This document shows, piece by piece, positions 14,324 to 20,780 of a stretch of 22,309 nt of DNA. The stretch comes from an uncultured Collinsella sp. Its GTDB lineage: Bacteria; Actinomycetota; Coriobacteriia; Coriobacteriales; Coriobacteriaceae. Within the stretch, counting starts at the first letter, position 1. Each line of letters opens with the position of its first letter. The translations under genes were made by a program, and so were the position numbers. The notes under the pieces were generated by a model. The model had not been told where the DNA came from. It saw only the letters and a program-made list of their open reading frames with translations, and did no database searches. The stretch covers positions 1 through 22,309 of the forward strand of contig CABQJV010000033.1 of NCBI GenBank assembly GCA_902464565.1, written 5' to 3'.

Positions 14324-16684
14324 ATGGATGCCGCAGCCCGTACCGCCCATGATTCCACCCTCCAGCCGTTTTCGGAGATGGAGCACTATAAGCATGCCGA
14401 TGAGCTGCCGCCCGAGATTATGGCGGACAGCTACGACAAGCTGGAGCGCCTGTGCCTCAAATATATGAATGAGGATGACTTCTCCAAGGTGGAGCAGGCC
14501 TACTGCTTTGCTGCCGAGAAGCATTGCAACCAAAAGCGGCGCTCGGGCGAGATGTACATTAACCATCCCGTCGAGGTTGCCATCATTTTGGCCGATCTCA
14601 AGATGGACTGCGATGTGGTGTGCGCCGCGCTGCTGCACGATACCGTCGAGGATACCGAGACCTCGCTCGCCGATGTTTCCGGCCTGTTTGGCGATACGGT
14701 GGCCGAGCTCGTCGATGGCGTGACCAAGCTCACCAATATCGAAGTCGACAGCATGGACGAGAAGCAGGCGCTCACGCTGCGCAAGATGTTCCTCGCCATG
14801 TCCAAGGACATTCGCGTCATCATCGTTAAACTTGCCGACCGTCTGCACAACATGCGAACGCTGGCAGCCCTGCGCGAGGATCGTCGCCTGTTTAAGGCTC
14901 GCGAGACCATGGACGTGTACGCGCCCTTGGCCGACCGCCTGGGCATGAGCTCTATTAAGTGGGAGCTCGAGGACCTGTCCTTCTTCTACCTGGAGCCCGA
15001 TGCCTACCAGCGCATTGCGCGCATGGTGGCGGAGTCGCGCGAGGTCCGTGAGCGCTATCTGGCTGAGACCATCAAGACACTCACCGACGAGCTCAACCGC
15101 ATTGGCCTGGAAGGCTTCCAGATCAACGGCCGTTCCAAACACTATTGGTCCATCTACCAAAAGATGAAGCGCAAGGGCAAGGAATTCTCCGAGATCTACG
15201 ACCTGGTGGCACTGCGCGTCATCACGCATTCGGTGCGCGATTGCTACTCCACGCTCGGCGCGGTGCATACGCTGTGGCACCCCATGCCCGGTCGCTTTAA
15301 AGACTATATCGCCATGCCCAAGGTCAATAACTACCAGTCGCTCCACACGACGGTTATCGGCCCCACGGCCCGCCCACTCGAGATTCAGATTCGAACCTAC
15401 GAGATGCATGAGCAGGCCGAGTACGGCATTGCCGCCCACTGGCTATATAAGAAGTCGGGCGGATCGTCTGCGTCTAAGACCAATGATGCCCAGCGTCTGG
15501 ACGACCAGATTAACTGGCTTAAGCACTCACTCGATTGGGCTGCGTCTGATGAGATTACCGACGCCAAGGAATACCTGCATTCGCTGAAGGTTGACCTCTT
15601 CGATCAGGAGATCTTCGTCTTTACGCCCAAGGGCGAGGTCATGGCGCTTCGTGCCGGATCCACGCCGCTCGACTTTGCCTATGCCGTTCACACCGAGGTG
15701 GGAAACCATTGCGTCGGCGCCAAAATCAACGGTGCGGTGGCTCCGCTCACGCACGAGATTAAGACGGGTGACCGTGTCGAGATCCTGACGAACAAGAGTT
15801 CCAAGCCGTCGCGTGATTGGCTCAAGATCGTCAAGACGCCTTCGGCTAAGTCCAAGATCCGCCGTTATTTTGCCGCTGCGACCAAGGACGACGACGCTGC
15901 TGCTGGTCGCGATATGCTGGCCAAGGACCTGCGGAAGCGTGGCTATGGCATTTCTACGCCGCGTTCGACGCGTGCACTCAACGCCGTGGCGGAGCAGTTT
16001 AACTTCAAGCAGCTCGAGGACCTGTTTGCCGCCGTCGGCGCCGGCAAGGTTGCCCCGCGCGCTGTGGGCAATAAGGTCGAGCAAATCTTGGACCCCAAGC
16101 CCGAGGAACAGCTCACCAAGGCCGAGGCTATCGCCGAGGTCGTGAAGCAGCCCGCTCGCGGCTCCAACCGCAAGCCGCAAAAGCGCGGCAAGAGCGCCAG
16201 TAACGGCATTATCGTCAAGGGCGAGAGCAACAGCGGCCTGCTGGTCCGTCTGGCTCATTGCTGCAACCCCGTGACGGGCGACGACATCGTCGGCTTCATC
16301 ACGCGCGGTCGTGGCGTTTCGGTGCATCGCGCCAACTGCCCTAACGTCAAGGGTCTTATGGAACATCCCGAGCGCATGATCGATGTGGAGTGGGACGGCG
16401 CTGCCGACACCCTCTTCCAGGTCGAGATCGTGGTCGAGTGCTTGGACCGTATGGGCCTGCTCAAGGATGTCACCATTGCCATTGGCGATGCGGGCGGCAA
16501 TATCCTTTCTGCCGCCACGTCGACCAACCGCGAGGGTATTGCAACCCTGCGCTTTATGGTCGAGATCTCGGACGCGAGTGGTCTGGATCCGCTGCTGGCT
16601 TCCATCAGCAGTGTCGATTCGGTCTACGACGCTCGCCGTCTTATGCCCGGCGAAGGCGGAGCTCAGCTCAAGCGCCGTGTGTAG
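14324..16684 (+). CDS. rel: Bifunctional (p)ppGpp synthetase/hydrolase Rel
   Basis: Makes and degrades the stringent-response alarmone (p)ppGpp on and off the ribosome. Its 786 residues match long actinobacterial Rel proteins (M. tuberculosis Rel has 790). The hydrolase HD domain looks active: H81 in INHP, HDTVED at 105-110, and ADRLHNMRT. The synthetase domain has GRSKHYWSIYQKMK from 269 and GRFKDYIAMPK from 323, then NNYQSLHTTVIGP. A TGS domain starts near 424 (IFVFTPKGEVMALRAGSTPL), a zinc-finger-like HCC motif is at 645-647, and an ACT domain closes the protein. The ATG at 14324 has GGGGAAGGGGA spanning the recJ stop, so it is coupled to recJ. A hairpin lies 35 bases after the stop. Confidence 0.97.
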   Translation: MDAAARTAHDSTLQPFSEMEHYKHADELPPEIMADSYDKLERLCLKYMNEDDFSKVEQAYCFAAEKHCNQKRRSGEMYINHPVEVAIILADLKMDCDVVCAALLHDTVEDTETSLADVSGLFGDTVAELVDGVTKLTNIEVDSMDEKQALTLRKMFLAMSKDIRVIIVKLADRLHNMRTLAALREDRRLFKARETMDVYAPLADRLGMSSIKWELEDLSFFYLEPDAYQRIARMVAESREVRERYLAETIKTLTDELNRIGLEGFQINGRSKHYWSIYQKMKRKGKEFSEIYDLVALRVITHSVRDCYSTLGAVHTLWHPMPGRFKDYIAMPKVNNYQSLHTTVIGPTARPLEIQIRTYEMHEQAEYGIAAHWLYKKSGGSSASKTNDAQRLDDQINWLKHSLDWAASDEITDAKEYLHSLKVDLFDQEIFVFTPKGEVMALRAGSTPLDFAYAVHTEVGNHCVGAKINGAVAPLTHEIKTGDRVEILTNKSSKPSRDWLKIVKTPSAKSKIRRYFAAATKDDDAAAGRDMLAKDLRKRGYGISTPRSTRALNAVAEQFNFKQLEDLFAAVGAGKVAPRAVGNKVEQILDPKPEEQLTKAEAIAEVVKQPARGSNRKPQKRGKSASNGIIVKGESNSGLLVRLAHCCNPVTGDDIVGFITRGRGVSVHRANCPNVKGLMEHPERMIDVEWDGAADTLFQVEIVVECLDRMGLLKDVTIAIGDAGGNILSAATSTNREGIATLRFMVEISDASGLDPLLASISSVDSVYDARRLMPGEGGAQLKRRV

Positions 16685-16718
16685 GTGCGAGAGCCTCTCA
16701 GCATCATAGATATTGGTT

Positions 16719-16755
16719 ACGTTCGAGGCATCGTTTGGTGCCTCGAACGTATTTT
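16719..16755 (+). terminator. 12-bp hairpin between rel and the MBL-fold gene
   Basis: ACGTTCGAGGCA (16719-16730) pairs perfectly with TGCCTCGAACGT (16739-16750) around TCGTTTGG, followed by ATTTTAG. The U-tract is short, and the ribosome site of the next gene begins at 16756. No promoter is seen between them. It probably terminates part of the transcripts and lets the rest read through. Confidence 0.6.
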
Positions 16756-16772
16756 AGAAGGAGGGTATGCGC

Positions 16773-17456
16773 ATGGGCGATATGACTTTGGACCTGACAC
16801 CCCGAGGTGCGGCTTCGATTGAGGCGCTCGTCAACGGCCCCATTCAGACCAACAGCTACGCCGTGATTTCGAATGACGAGTGCTTAATCGTCGATCCGGC
16901 GTGGGAGGGCGAGTGTCTTGTGGAGCATATCCGCACCGCGCATCCTGAGGTGCGCGTACTCGGCTCTGTCTGCACGCACGGTCATGCCGACCATGTTGGC
17001 GGGGTTGCCGGGGTTCGAGCTGTCGTTGGCGACAGCGCGCTATATGAGTTGTGCGCTAAGGACGTGACGGTACCTCGCGCAAATATCGAGGAGCAGCGCG
17101 CCATGTGGGGTATCGAGACACCCGATCCGGGTGAGCCGACGCGTTTGCTTGCCGAGGGCGATACAATCGAGGTGGGCGACGTCTGCCTGCAGGTGATCGA
17201 GACGCCGGGGCATACGCCGGGCGGCATCGTCCTGTTCGCCGCGACCGAGCGGGGGAACATCGCCTTTGTGGGCGACACGCTTTTCCCGGGCAGCCACGGT
17301 CGTACCGATCTTTCCGGCGGTGACGAGGCGGCGATTATGCGCTCGCTCTCCAAACTTGCCAAGATGCTTCCGCCCGATACCGTTTGCTTGACGGGCCATG
17401 GCGATTCGACCACGATGGCGCGCGAACTTATGCAGAACCCGTTTATGCAGATGTAG
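16773..17456 (+). CDS. MBL-fold metallo-hydrolase (glyoxalase II-like)
   Basis: A cytoplasmic metallo-beta-lactamase-fold hydrolase of 227 residues. All metal ligands of the family are present: H69-x-H71-x-D73-H74 in CTHGHADHVGG, H147 in TPGHTPGG, D168 in FVGDTLFPG and H209 in LTGHGD. This layout is typical of short glyoxalase II-like proteins often annotated hydroxyacylglutathione hydrolase; the substrate is uncertain. The start is placed at the ATG 16773, 7 bases after AGGAGGG (16759-16765). The ATG at 16767 is too close to that site, and a third ATG lies at 16782. In Firmicutes a similar gene often follows relA-dtd, so its position after rel looks conserved. Confidence 0.85.
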   Translation: MGDMTLDLTPRGAASIEALVNGPIQTNSYAVISNDECLIVDPAWEGECLVEHIRTAHPEVRVLGSVCTHGHADHVGGVAGVRAVVGDSALYELCAKDVTVPRANIEEQRAMWGIETPDPGEPTRLLAEGDTIEVGDVCLQVIETPGHTPGGIVLFAATERGNIAFVGDTLFPGSHGRTDLSGGDEAAIMRSLSKLAKMLPPDTVCLTGHGDSTTMARELMQNPFMQM

Positions 17457-17573
17457 GCTCGAAGCCGTCGTCCGAACCACGAAGACCGCTCAATCGTCAA
17501 GCTATTTTCCCCAGTGGGTCGATTCTGTGGGGCAAACGGTCAAAATTTGTCCAATCGGATGGTATTCGTGAAC

Positions 17574-17610
17574 AAACGAACGTTTATGCTCGGGTATGTC
17601 GTGGTAAAAT
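17574..17610 (+). promoter_or_regulatory. Possible fba promoter with overlapping palindrome
   Basis: TAAAAT (17605-17610) is a plausible -10. The position expected for -35 holds only the weak TTTATG (17583-17588). Overlapping it is the palindrome AAACG-AA-CGTTT (17574-17585), which could be an operator. Distance from the -10 to the ATG is about 40 bases. Confidence 0.4.
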
Positions 17611-17650
17611 CTCAGGCGTTATCGGAGCAACCTTACAGGAGGTTTCTTTT

Positions 17651-18517
17651 ATGCTCGTCAACGCAGCAGACATGCTCAAGAAGGCCGAGGCCGGCAAGTA
17701 CGGTCTCGGTGCCTTCAACACCAACAACCTCGAGTGGACCCTGGCTATTCTCCAGGCCGCCGAGGAGGCCAAGTCTCCGCTGATCCTTCAGTGCACCGCT
17801 GGTGCCGCTAAGTGGATGGGCGGTTTCAAGGTCTGCGCCGACATGGTCAAGGCTGCCGTCGAGGCCACGGGCGTTACCGTTCCCGTCGCCCTTCACCTCG
17901 ATCACGGTTCTTACGAGGACTGCTTCAAGTGCATCGAGGCCGGCTTCACGTCCATCATGTATGACGGCTCTCACGAGGAGACCTTCCAGCTTAACCTCGA
18001 CCGCACCAAGGAGCTCGTTGAGCTTGCCCACTCCAAGGGCATGTCCATCGAGGCCGAGGTCGGCGGCATCGGCGGCACCGAGGACGGCGTGACCTCCAGC
18101 GGCGAGCTCGCTGATCCTGCTGAGTGCAAGCAGATTGCTGACCTGGGCGTCGACTTCCTCGCCTGCGGTATCGGCAACATCCACGGCGTGTACCCTGCCG
18201 ACTGGGCTGGCCTTTCCTTCGAGCGCCTGGGCGAGATCAAGGCTCAGACCGGCGACCTGCCCCTCGTCCTGCACGGTGGCACCGGCATCCCCGAGGATCA
18301 GATCAAGAAGGCCATCTCCCTGGGTATCTCCAAGATCAACGTCAACACCGATCTGCAGCTCGTCTTCGCCAAGGGCGTTCGCGAGTACATCGAGGCCGGC
18401 AAGGATCAGCAGGGCAAGGGCTTTGACCCCCGCAAGCTCCTCAAGCCTGGTCGCGACAACATTGTTGCCCGCACCAAGGAGCTCATGGAGGAGTTTGGCT
18501 CCGTCAACAAGGCGTAA
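17651..18517 (+). CDS. fba: Class II fructose-1,6-bisphosphate aldolase
   Basis: Splits fructose-1,6-bisphosphate into dihydroxyacetone phosphate and glyceraldehyde-3-phosphate in glycolysis and runs in reverse in gluconeogenesis. It has 288 residues, the size of short class II enzymes such as B. subtilis FbaA. Expected active-site residues are present: D84-H85 in HLDHGS, H178 in GNIHGVY and H208 in VLHGGTG (zinc ligands H85, H178 and H208). NVNTDLQ is the phosphate-binding segment. A tagatose-bisphosphate aldolase is a related alternative, but the context favours Fba. AGGAGG at 17637-17642 is 8 bases before the ATG. Codon use is very biased (GGC, CTC, AAG), as in highly expressed genes. It appears to be a single-gene unit ending in a large palindrome. 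Confidence 0.95.
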   Translation: MLVNAADMLKKAEAGKYGLGAFNTNNLEWTLAILQAAEEAKSPLILQCTAGAAKWMGGFKVCADMVKAAVEATGVTVPVALHLDHGSYEDCFKCIEAGFTSIMYDGSHEETFQLNLDRTKELVELAHSKGMSIEAEVGGIGGTEDGVTSSGELADPAECKQIADLGVDFLACGIGNIHGVYPADWAGLSFERLGEIKAQTGDLPLVLHGGTGIPEDQIKKAISLGISKINVNTDLQLVFAKGVREYIEAGKDQQGKGFDPRKLLKPGRDNIVARTKELMEEFGSVNKA

Positions 18518-18537
18518 GCGTCGCTAAACTTCCCGCC

Positions 18538-18629
18538 GGAAGCCCCGTCTCCCTACACTGTTTCCTTTGCGCTCACCTGGCTTCGCCAGAAGTCGCGCCA
18601 AGGAAACAGTTCCGGGGGACGGGGCTTCC
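18538..18629. terminator. 92-base imperfect palindrome after fba (terminator-like or intergenic element)
   Basis: Three nested stems are seen. GGAAGCCCCGTC (18538-18549) pairs with GACGGGGCTTCC (18618-18629) and continues by TCCC with GGGG. ACTGTTTCCTT (18557-18567) pairs with AAGGAAACAGT (18600-18610), then GCGC/GCGC. At the tip, CTGGC/GCCAG closes a 3-base loop (18577-18589). It is followed by the imperfect T-rich stretch TTCGTTT. It could terminate fba in either direction, but it is much longer than an ordinary terminator. Confidence 0.6.
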
Positions 18630-18706
18630 TTCGTTTAACGCCGCAGGGTTACTGGGCTGAATTCATTTTTTTTGACTACCGTTCGGCGGTGTTGATGGCT
18701 CCCTTG

Positions 18707-18736
18707 TTGGGGCTTTCTTTTTTATCTCGCTACAAT
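18707..18736 (+). promoter_or_regulatory. Possible promoter of the transglutaminase-like gene
   Basis: TACAAT (18731-18736) is a good -10, with TTGGGG (18707-18712) as -35 at 18-base spacing; transcription would start about 28 bases before the ATG. A T8 run (18666-18673) lies further upstream without an evident stem. Confidence 0.45.
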
Positions 18737-18771
18737 GGACTTCAAGCGTTCTAGCGACTTGGAGTTTTAGT

Positions 18772-20205
18772 ATGGCTGTTGTTAATGTGTTGCCTTCGGA
18801 TGGGAAGGTTATTGACGAGGGTCCTGTTGGTTGCTCTGTTGATGTTTGCTGTAATGACTTTCGTCATCTCGATATTGGACTGCCGCCCGAGATTCTTCGA
18901 CTCAAGGATGCCGGATATTTGACGCAGACTGTTGCGGCTTGTGATCGTCTTTTGGGGCAGAATCCCGATCCCTCGCTTGCTGCCTGCGTTCGTGCCGAGC
19001 GGTATCGCATGCTTGAGACGCCGCTTCATTTTTCGGTGTCGCGCGATCGAGCTATTGCGATGATTCGCGAGGAGTGGCCTGAGTTTACCGAGGAGCAGTT
19101 TAACGATCTGATTGACCGTAAGCGTATTGACTGGCGCTTTATCGATGGTGAGCTGTTCGTTCTCGACAACTTCCTCGATTCGCTTCGCGTATATCCCAAA
19201 GAGGTCCCCGGCATGCGTCCCGATTCTACGGACGGAATAGCACTGCGCAACGAGATGCTCAAGGAGATGGAGTCGCAAAACGGATTGACTCGCGTTATTA
19301 CGCTTAAGGCGTCCTTGTCTGTCCCCGGCGCTCTAGAGGGGGAGACCGTTCGCGCTTGGCTACCCGTTGCCGCCGCCTGTCGCCAACAGTCTCATATCGA
19401 GGTTCTCGATATGACGCCGGAGGGTGCTGGTGCTCCCGCGAACGCTTCGGCGCGTACCGCCTCGTGGTCTTCTTCGAGTGATCGCTCATTCTCGGTGACT
19501 TATCGTTATCACATCGATGCTGCTTATTGTGATGTCTACGGTGGCACACTTCCGGTTCATCCGCGTATGGACGCGCCTCTGCCCGAGGATATTTCCGAGG
19601 ACCGTCCGCACATTGCATTCACGCCGTATCTGCAGCAGCTGACGGCCGGTGTTGTTGACGGACTCGAGGATCCGCTCGATCGCGCTCGTGCTATCTATGA
19701 TTATCTGACGCAGCATATCGACTATCGCTATCAGCCGCCGTACTTGCTTTTGGGATCTATTGCCGATGACTGCGCGCATTCGCTCCGCGGCGATTGCGGC
19801 GTTATGGCGCTCACGTTTATCACCATGTGCCGTATCGCGGGCGTGCCTGCCCGTTGGCAGAGCGGCCTGTACGTTGCGCCCGATTCGGTGGGGTCGCACG
19901 ACTGGGCAGAGTTCTATACGCCGCAGACCGGTTGGCTCAACGCCGACGTGTCATTTGGATCTTCTGCTCGCAGGATGGGGGAGGAGTGGCGCCGCCGTCA
20001 CTACTTTGGCAATCTCGACCCATGGCGTATGGTGGCCAACAATCGATTCCAGGCAGAGTTTGAGCCCTCTTTCGACGGCATGCGCGAGGACCCTTACGAT
20101 AACCAGATGGGTGAGGCTTCGGTCGACGGTCGCGGATGCCGTCAGCGCGAGATGCTACGCACGGTCGAACTCATCGAAATGCTCGAAGTTCCATTTTCGG
20201 ACTAA
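18772..20205 (+). CDS. Transglutaminase-like (papain-fold) domain protein
   Basis: A 477-residue protein of unknown function. The C-terminal half has a transglutaminase-like core with a complete catalytic triad: C342 in RGDCGVMALTFITMCRIAGVP, H376 in GSHDWAEFY and D392 in WLNADVSFG. The segment ARAIYDYLTQHIDYRY just before it is typical of the family. Such domains are usually cysteine proteases or amidases. The first 170 residues, including EEWPEFTEEQFNDLIDRKRIDWRFIDGELF, match nothing I recognise, and the middle (ITLKASLSVPG...VRAWLPVA) is the beta-rich lead-in often found before such cores. No signal peptide or membrane segment is seen, so it is probably cytoplasmic. GGAG lies 7 bases before the ATG. 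Early codons favour T endings, unlike the neighbouring fba gene, suggesting low expression or a different history. Confidence 0.8.
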   Translation: MAVVNVLPSDGKVIDEGPVGCSVDVCCNDFRHLDIGLPPEILRLKDAGYLTQTVAACDRLLGQNPDPSLAACVRAERYRMLETPLHFSVSRDRAIAMIREEWPEFTEEQFNDLIDRKRIDWRFIDGELFVLDNFLDSLRVYPKEVPGMRPDSTDGIALRNEMLKEMESQNGLTRVITLKASLSVPGALEGETVRAWLPVAAACRQQSHIEVLDMTPEGAGAPANASARTASWSSSSDRSFSVTYRYHIDAAYCDVYGGTLPVHPRMDAPLPEDISEDRPHIAFTPYLQQLTAGVVDGLEDPLDRARAIYDYLTQHIDYRYQPPYLLLGSIADDCAHSLRGDCGVMALTFITMCRIAGVPARWQSGLYVAPDSVGSHDWAEFYTPQTGWLNADVSFGSSARRMGEEWRRRHYFGNLDPWRMVANNRFQAEFEPSFDGMREDPYDNQMGEASVDGRGCRQREMLRTVELIEMLEVPFSD

Positions 20206-20219
20206 TCGGTAGAAAGCTG

Positions 20220-20228
20220 TGATAAACT
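20220..20228 (+). promoter_or_regulatory. Possible extended -10 promoter of tRNA-Leu
   Basis: TGATAAACT reads as an extended -10 (TGn followed by TAAACT) ending 16 bases before the mature tRNA. A -35 is not convincing. Confidence 0.35.
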
Positions 20229-20244
20229 AACTCACGTATTACGT

Positions 20245-20331
20245 GCCCGAGTGGCGGAATTGGCAGACGCAGTGGACTCAAAATCCACCGTTGGCAACAA
20301 CGTGCGAGTTCGAGTCTCGCCTCGGGCACCA
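20245..20331 (+). tRNA. tRNA-Leu (anticodon CAA)
   Basis: An 87-base class II tRNA with encoded CCA. The acceptor arm GCCCGAG (20245-20251) pairs with CTCGGGC (20321-20327), then discriminator A and CCA. The anticodon stem GTGGA/TCCAC encloses loop CTCAAAA, giving anticodon CAA, which reads UUG. A long variable arm (CGTTGGCAACAACG) and the T-loop TTCGAGT are present. It is followed by a rho-independent terminator. Confidence 0.96.
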
Positions 20332-20358
20332 TACATGCAAGTGAGCGTTCAAGGGGGT
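20309..20358 (+). repeat. Direct repeat copy 1: 3' end of tRNA-Leu plus downstream sequence
   Basis: A 50-base segment starting in the T-loop and running through the CCA to the terminator stem. It is repeated at 20493-20542 with a single difference (T20342 versus C20526). The period is 184 bases. Homology continues less exactly through the following terminators. Confidence 0.9.
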
Positions 20359-20373
20359 TGCGGCCCCCTTTTT
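20351..20373 (+). terminator. Rho-independent terminator of tRNA-Leu
   Basis: AAGGGGG (20351-20357) pairs with CCCCCTT (20364-20370) around TTGCGG, with T residues continuing to 20373. This is a classic tRNA-gene terminator. Confidence 0.85.
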
Positions 20374-20492
20374 CGTGCCGAACTCGCGTGAGCGCGCGAA
20401 GCGTTAAGCAAACAGGCCTGCGGCCTGTTTGTAGCGGAGCGTGGCGAGGGCGCCTCGCGCCCGAAGCCCGGGGCTTCGCGAAGCGAAGGCCC
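20374..20492. other. Structured spacer between the tRNA-end repeats
   Basis: This short GC-rich stretch holds three closely spaced perfect hairpins: AAACAGGCC/GGCCTGTTT (20410-20430), GCGAGG/CCTCGC (20444-20458) and CGAAGCCC/GGGCTTCG (20462-20478). No ORF is supportable. The density of palindromes resembles REP-like or mobile-element end sequences. Confidence 0.5.
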
Positions 20493-20542
20493 TTCGAGTC
20501 TCGCCTCGGGCACCATACATGCAAGCGAGCGTTCAAGGGGGT
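20493..20542 (+). repeat. Direct repeat copy 2: duplicated tRNA-Leu 3' end (not a functional tRNA)
   Basis: Second copy of the T-loop/acceptor/CCA segment and following sequence. The 5' half of a tRNA is absent upstream, so this is a fragment rather than a tRNA gene. The arrangement looks like an attachment-site (attL/attR) duplication or a slipped tandem duplication. Confidence 0.85.
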
Positions 20543-20556
20543 CAAGGCCCCTTTTT
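20535..20556 (+). terminator. Second copy of the tRNA terminator
   Basis: AAGGGG (20535-20540) pairs with CCCCTT (20548-20553) around GTCAAGG, with T residues to 20556. It mirrors the terminator at 20351-20373 with loop changes, and would also shield the infC leader from upstream transcription. Confidence 0.75.
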
Positions 20557-20566
20557 CGTGTACGTA

Positions 20567-20595
20567 ATGTGATAACGCGCTGTACGTGTTATTAT
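20567..20595 (+). promoter_or_regulatory. Possible promoter of the infC operon
   Basis: TATTAT (20590-20595) is a reasonable -10. The -35 at 17-base spacing, ATGTGA (20567-20572), is weak. The 7-mer TGTACGT occurs at 20559-20565 and again at 20581-20587. Confidence 0.35.
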
Positions 20596-20601
20596 TCGCA
20601 A

Positions 20602-20758
20602 GGCGTTGTTCCCGCAATGCCCTAAAGAGGAACCCGAGGGTTCCCACCTTTTGGCGCCAATGAGCAGCTGACTGGTCATACAACTTAGACTCCCTTCCTC
20701 AAATCGAGGAAGTCTATGTGTACGACCTGGTTGCTGAGAAGCGCCGGGTTATTTTTTT
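20602..20758 (+). promoter_or_regulatory. infC-rpmI-rplT leader with transcription attenuator (L20-leader-like)
   Basis: Hairpins in order: GGCGTTG/CAATGCC (20602-20621, one wobble pair), GGAACC/GGTTCC with CGAG loop (20629-20644), and an imperfect stem AGAC...TTCCTC/GAGGAA...GTCT (20687-20715). Last comes a rho-independent terminator: ACCTGG (20725-20730) pairs with CCGGGT (20744-20749), with GCT/AGC closing a GAGA loop and then a T7 run ending at 20758. AACCCG (20631-20636) is complementary to CGGGTT (20745-20750) of the terminator, so an alternative antiterminating fold is possible. In Firmicutes this operon is controlled by L20 through leader attenuation; the same here is an inference. 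Confidence 0.65.
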
Positions 20759-20764
20759 ATGAAT

Positions 20765-20780
20765 GGAGGTAGGGAAAATA
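20765..20780 (+). promoter_or_regulatory. infC ribosome binding site and apparent AUA start
   Basis: GGAGGT (20765-20770) is followed after 7 bases by ATA (20778-20780). The only nearby ATG, at 20763-20765, overlaps this site and has no ribosome site of its own, just the terminator T-run upstream. Hence the ATA is the likely initiator. Confidence 0.6.

Noticed and set aside
20374..20492. CRISPR array
   Set aside because: The palindromes here differ from each other and are not regularly spaced direct repeats; no cas genes are present in the window.
20493..20515. Second tRNA gene
   Set aside because: Only the T-loop/acceptor 3' part is present; no anticodon or D arm upstream.
20171..20683. 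170-residue minus-strand ORF across the tRNA-Leu and its repeat
   Set aside because: It reads backwards through the tRNA, the duplicated tRNA end and two terminators. Such tRNA-derived frames are common false proteins.
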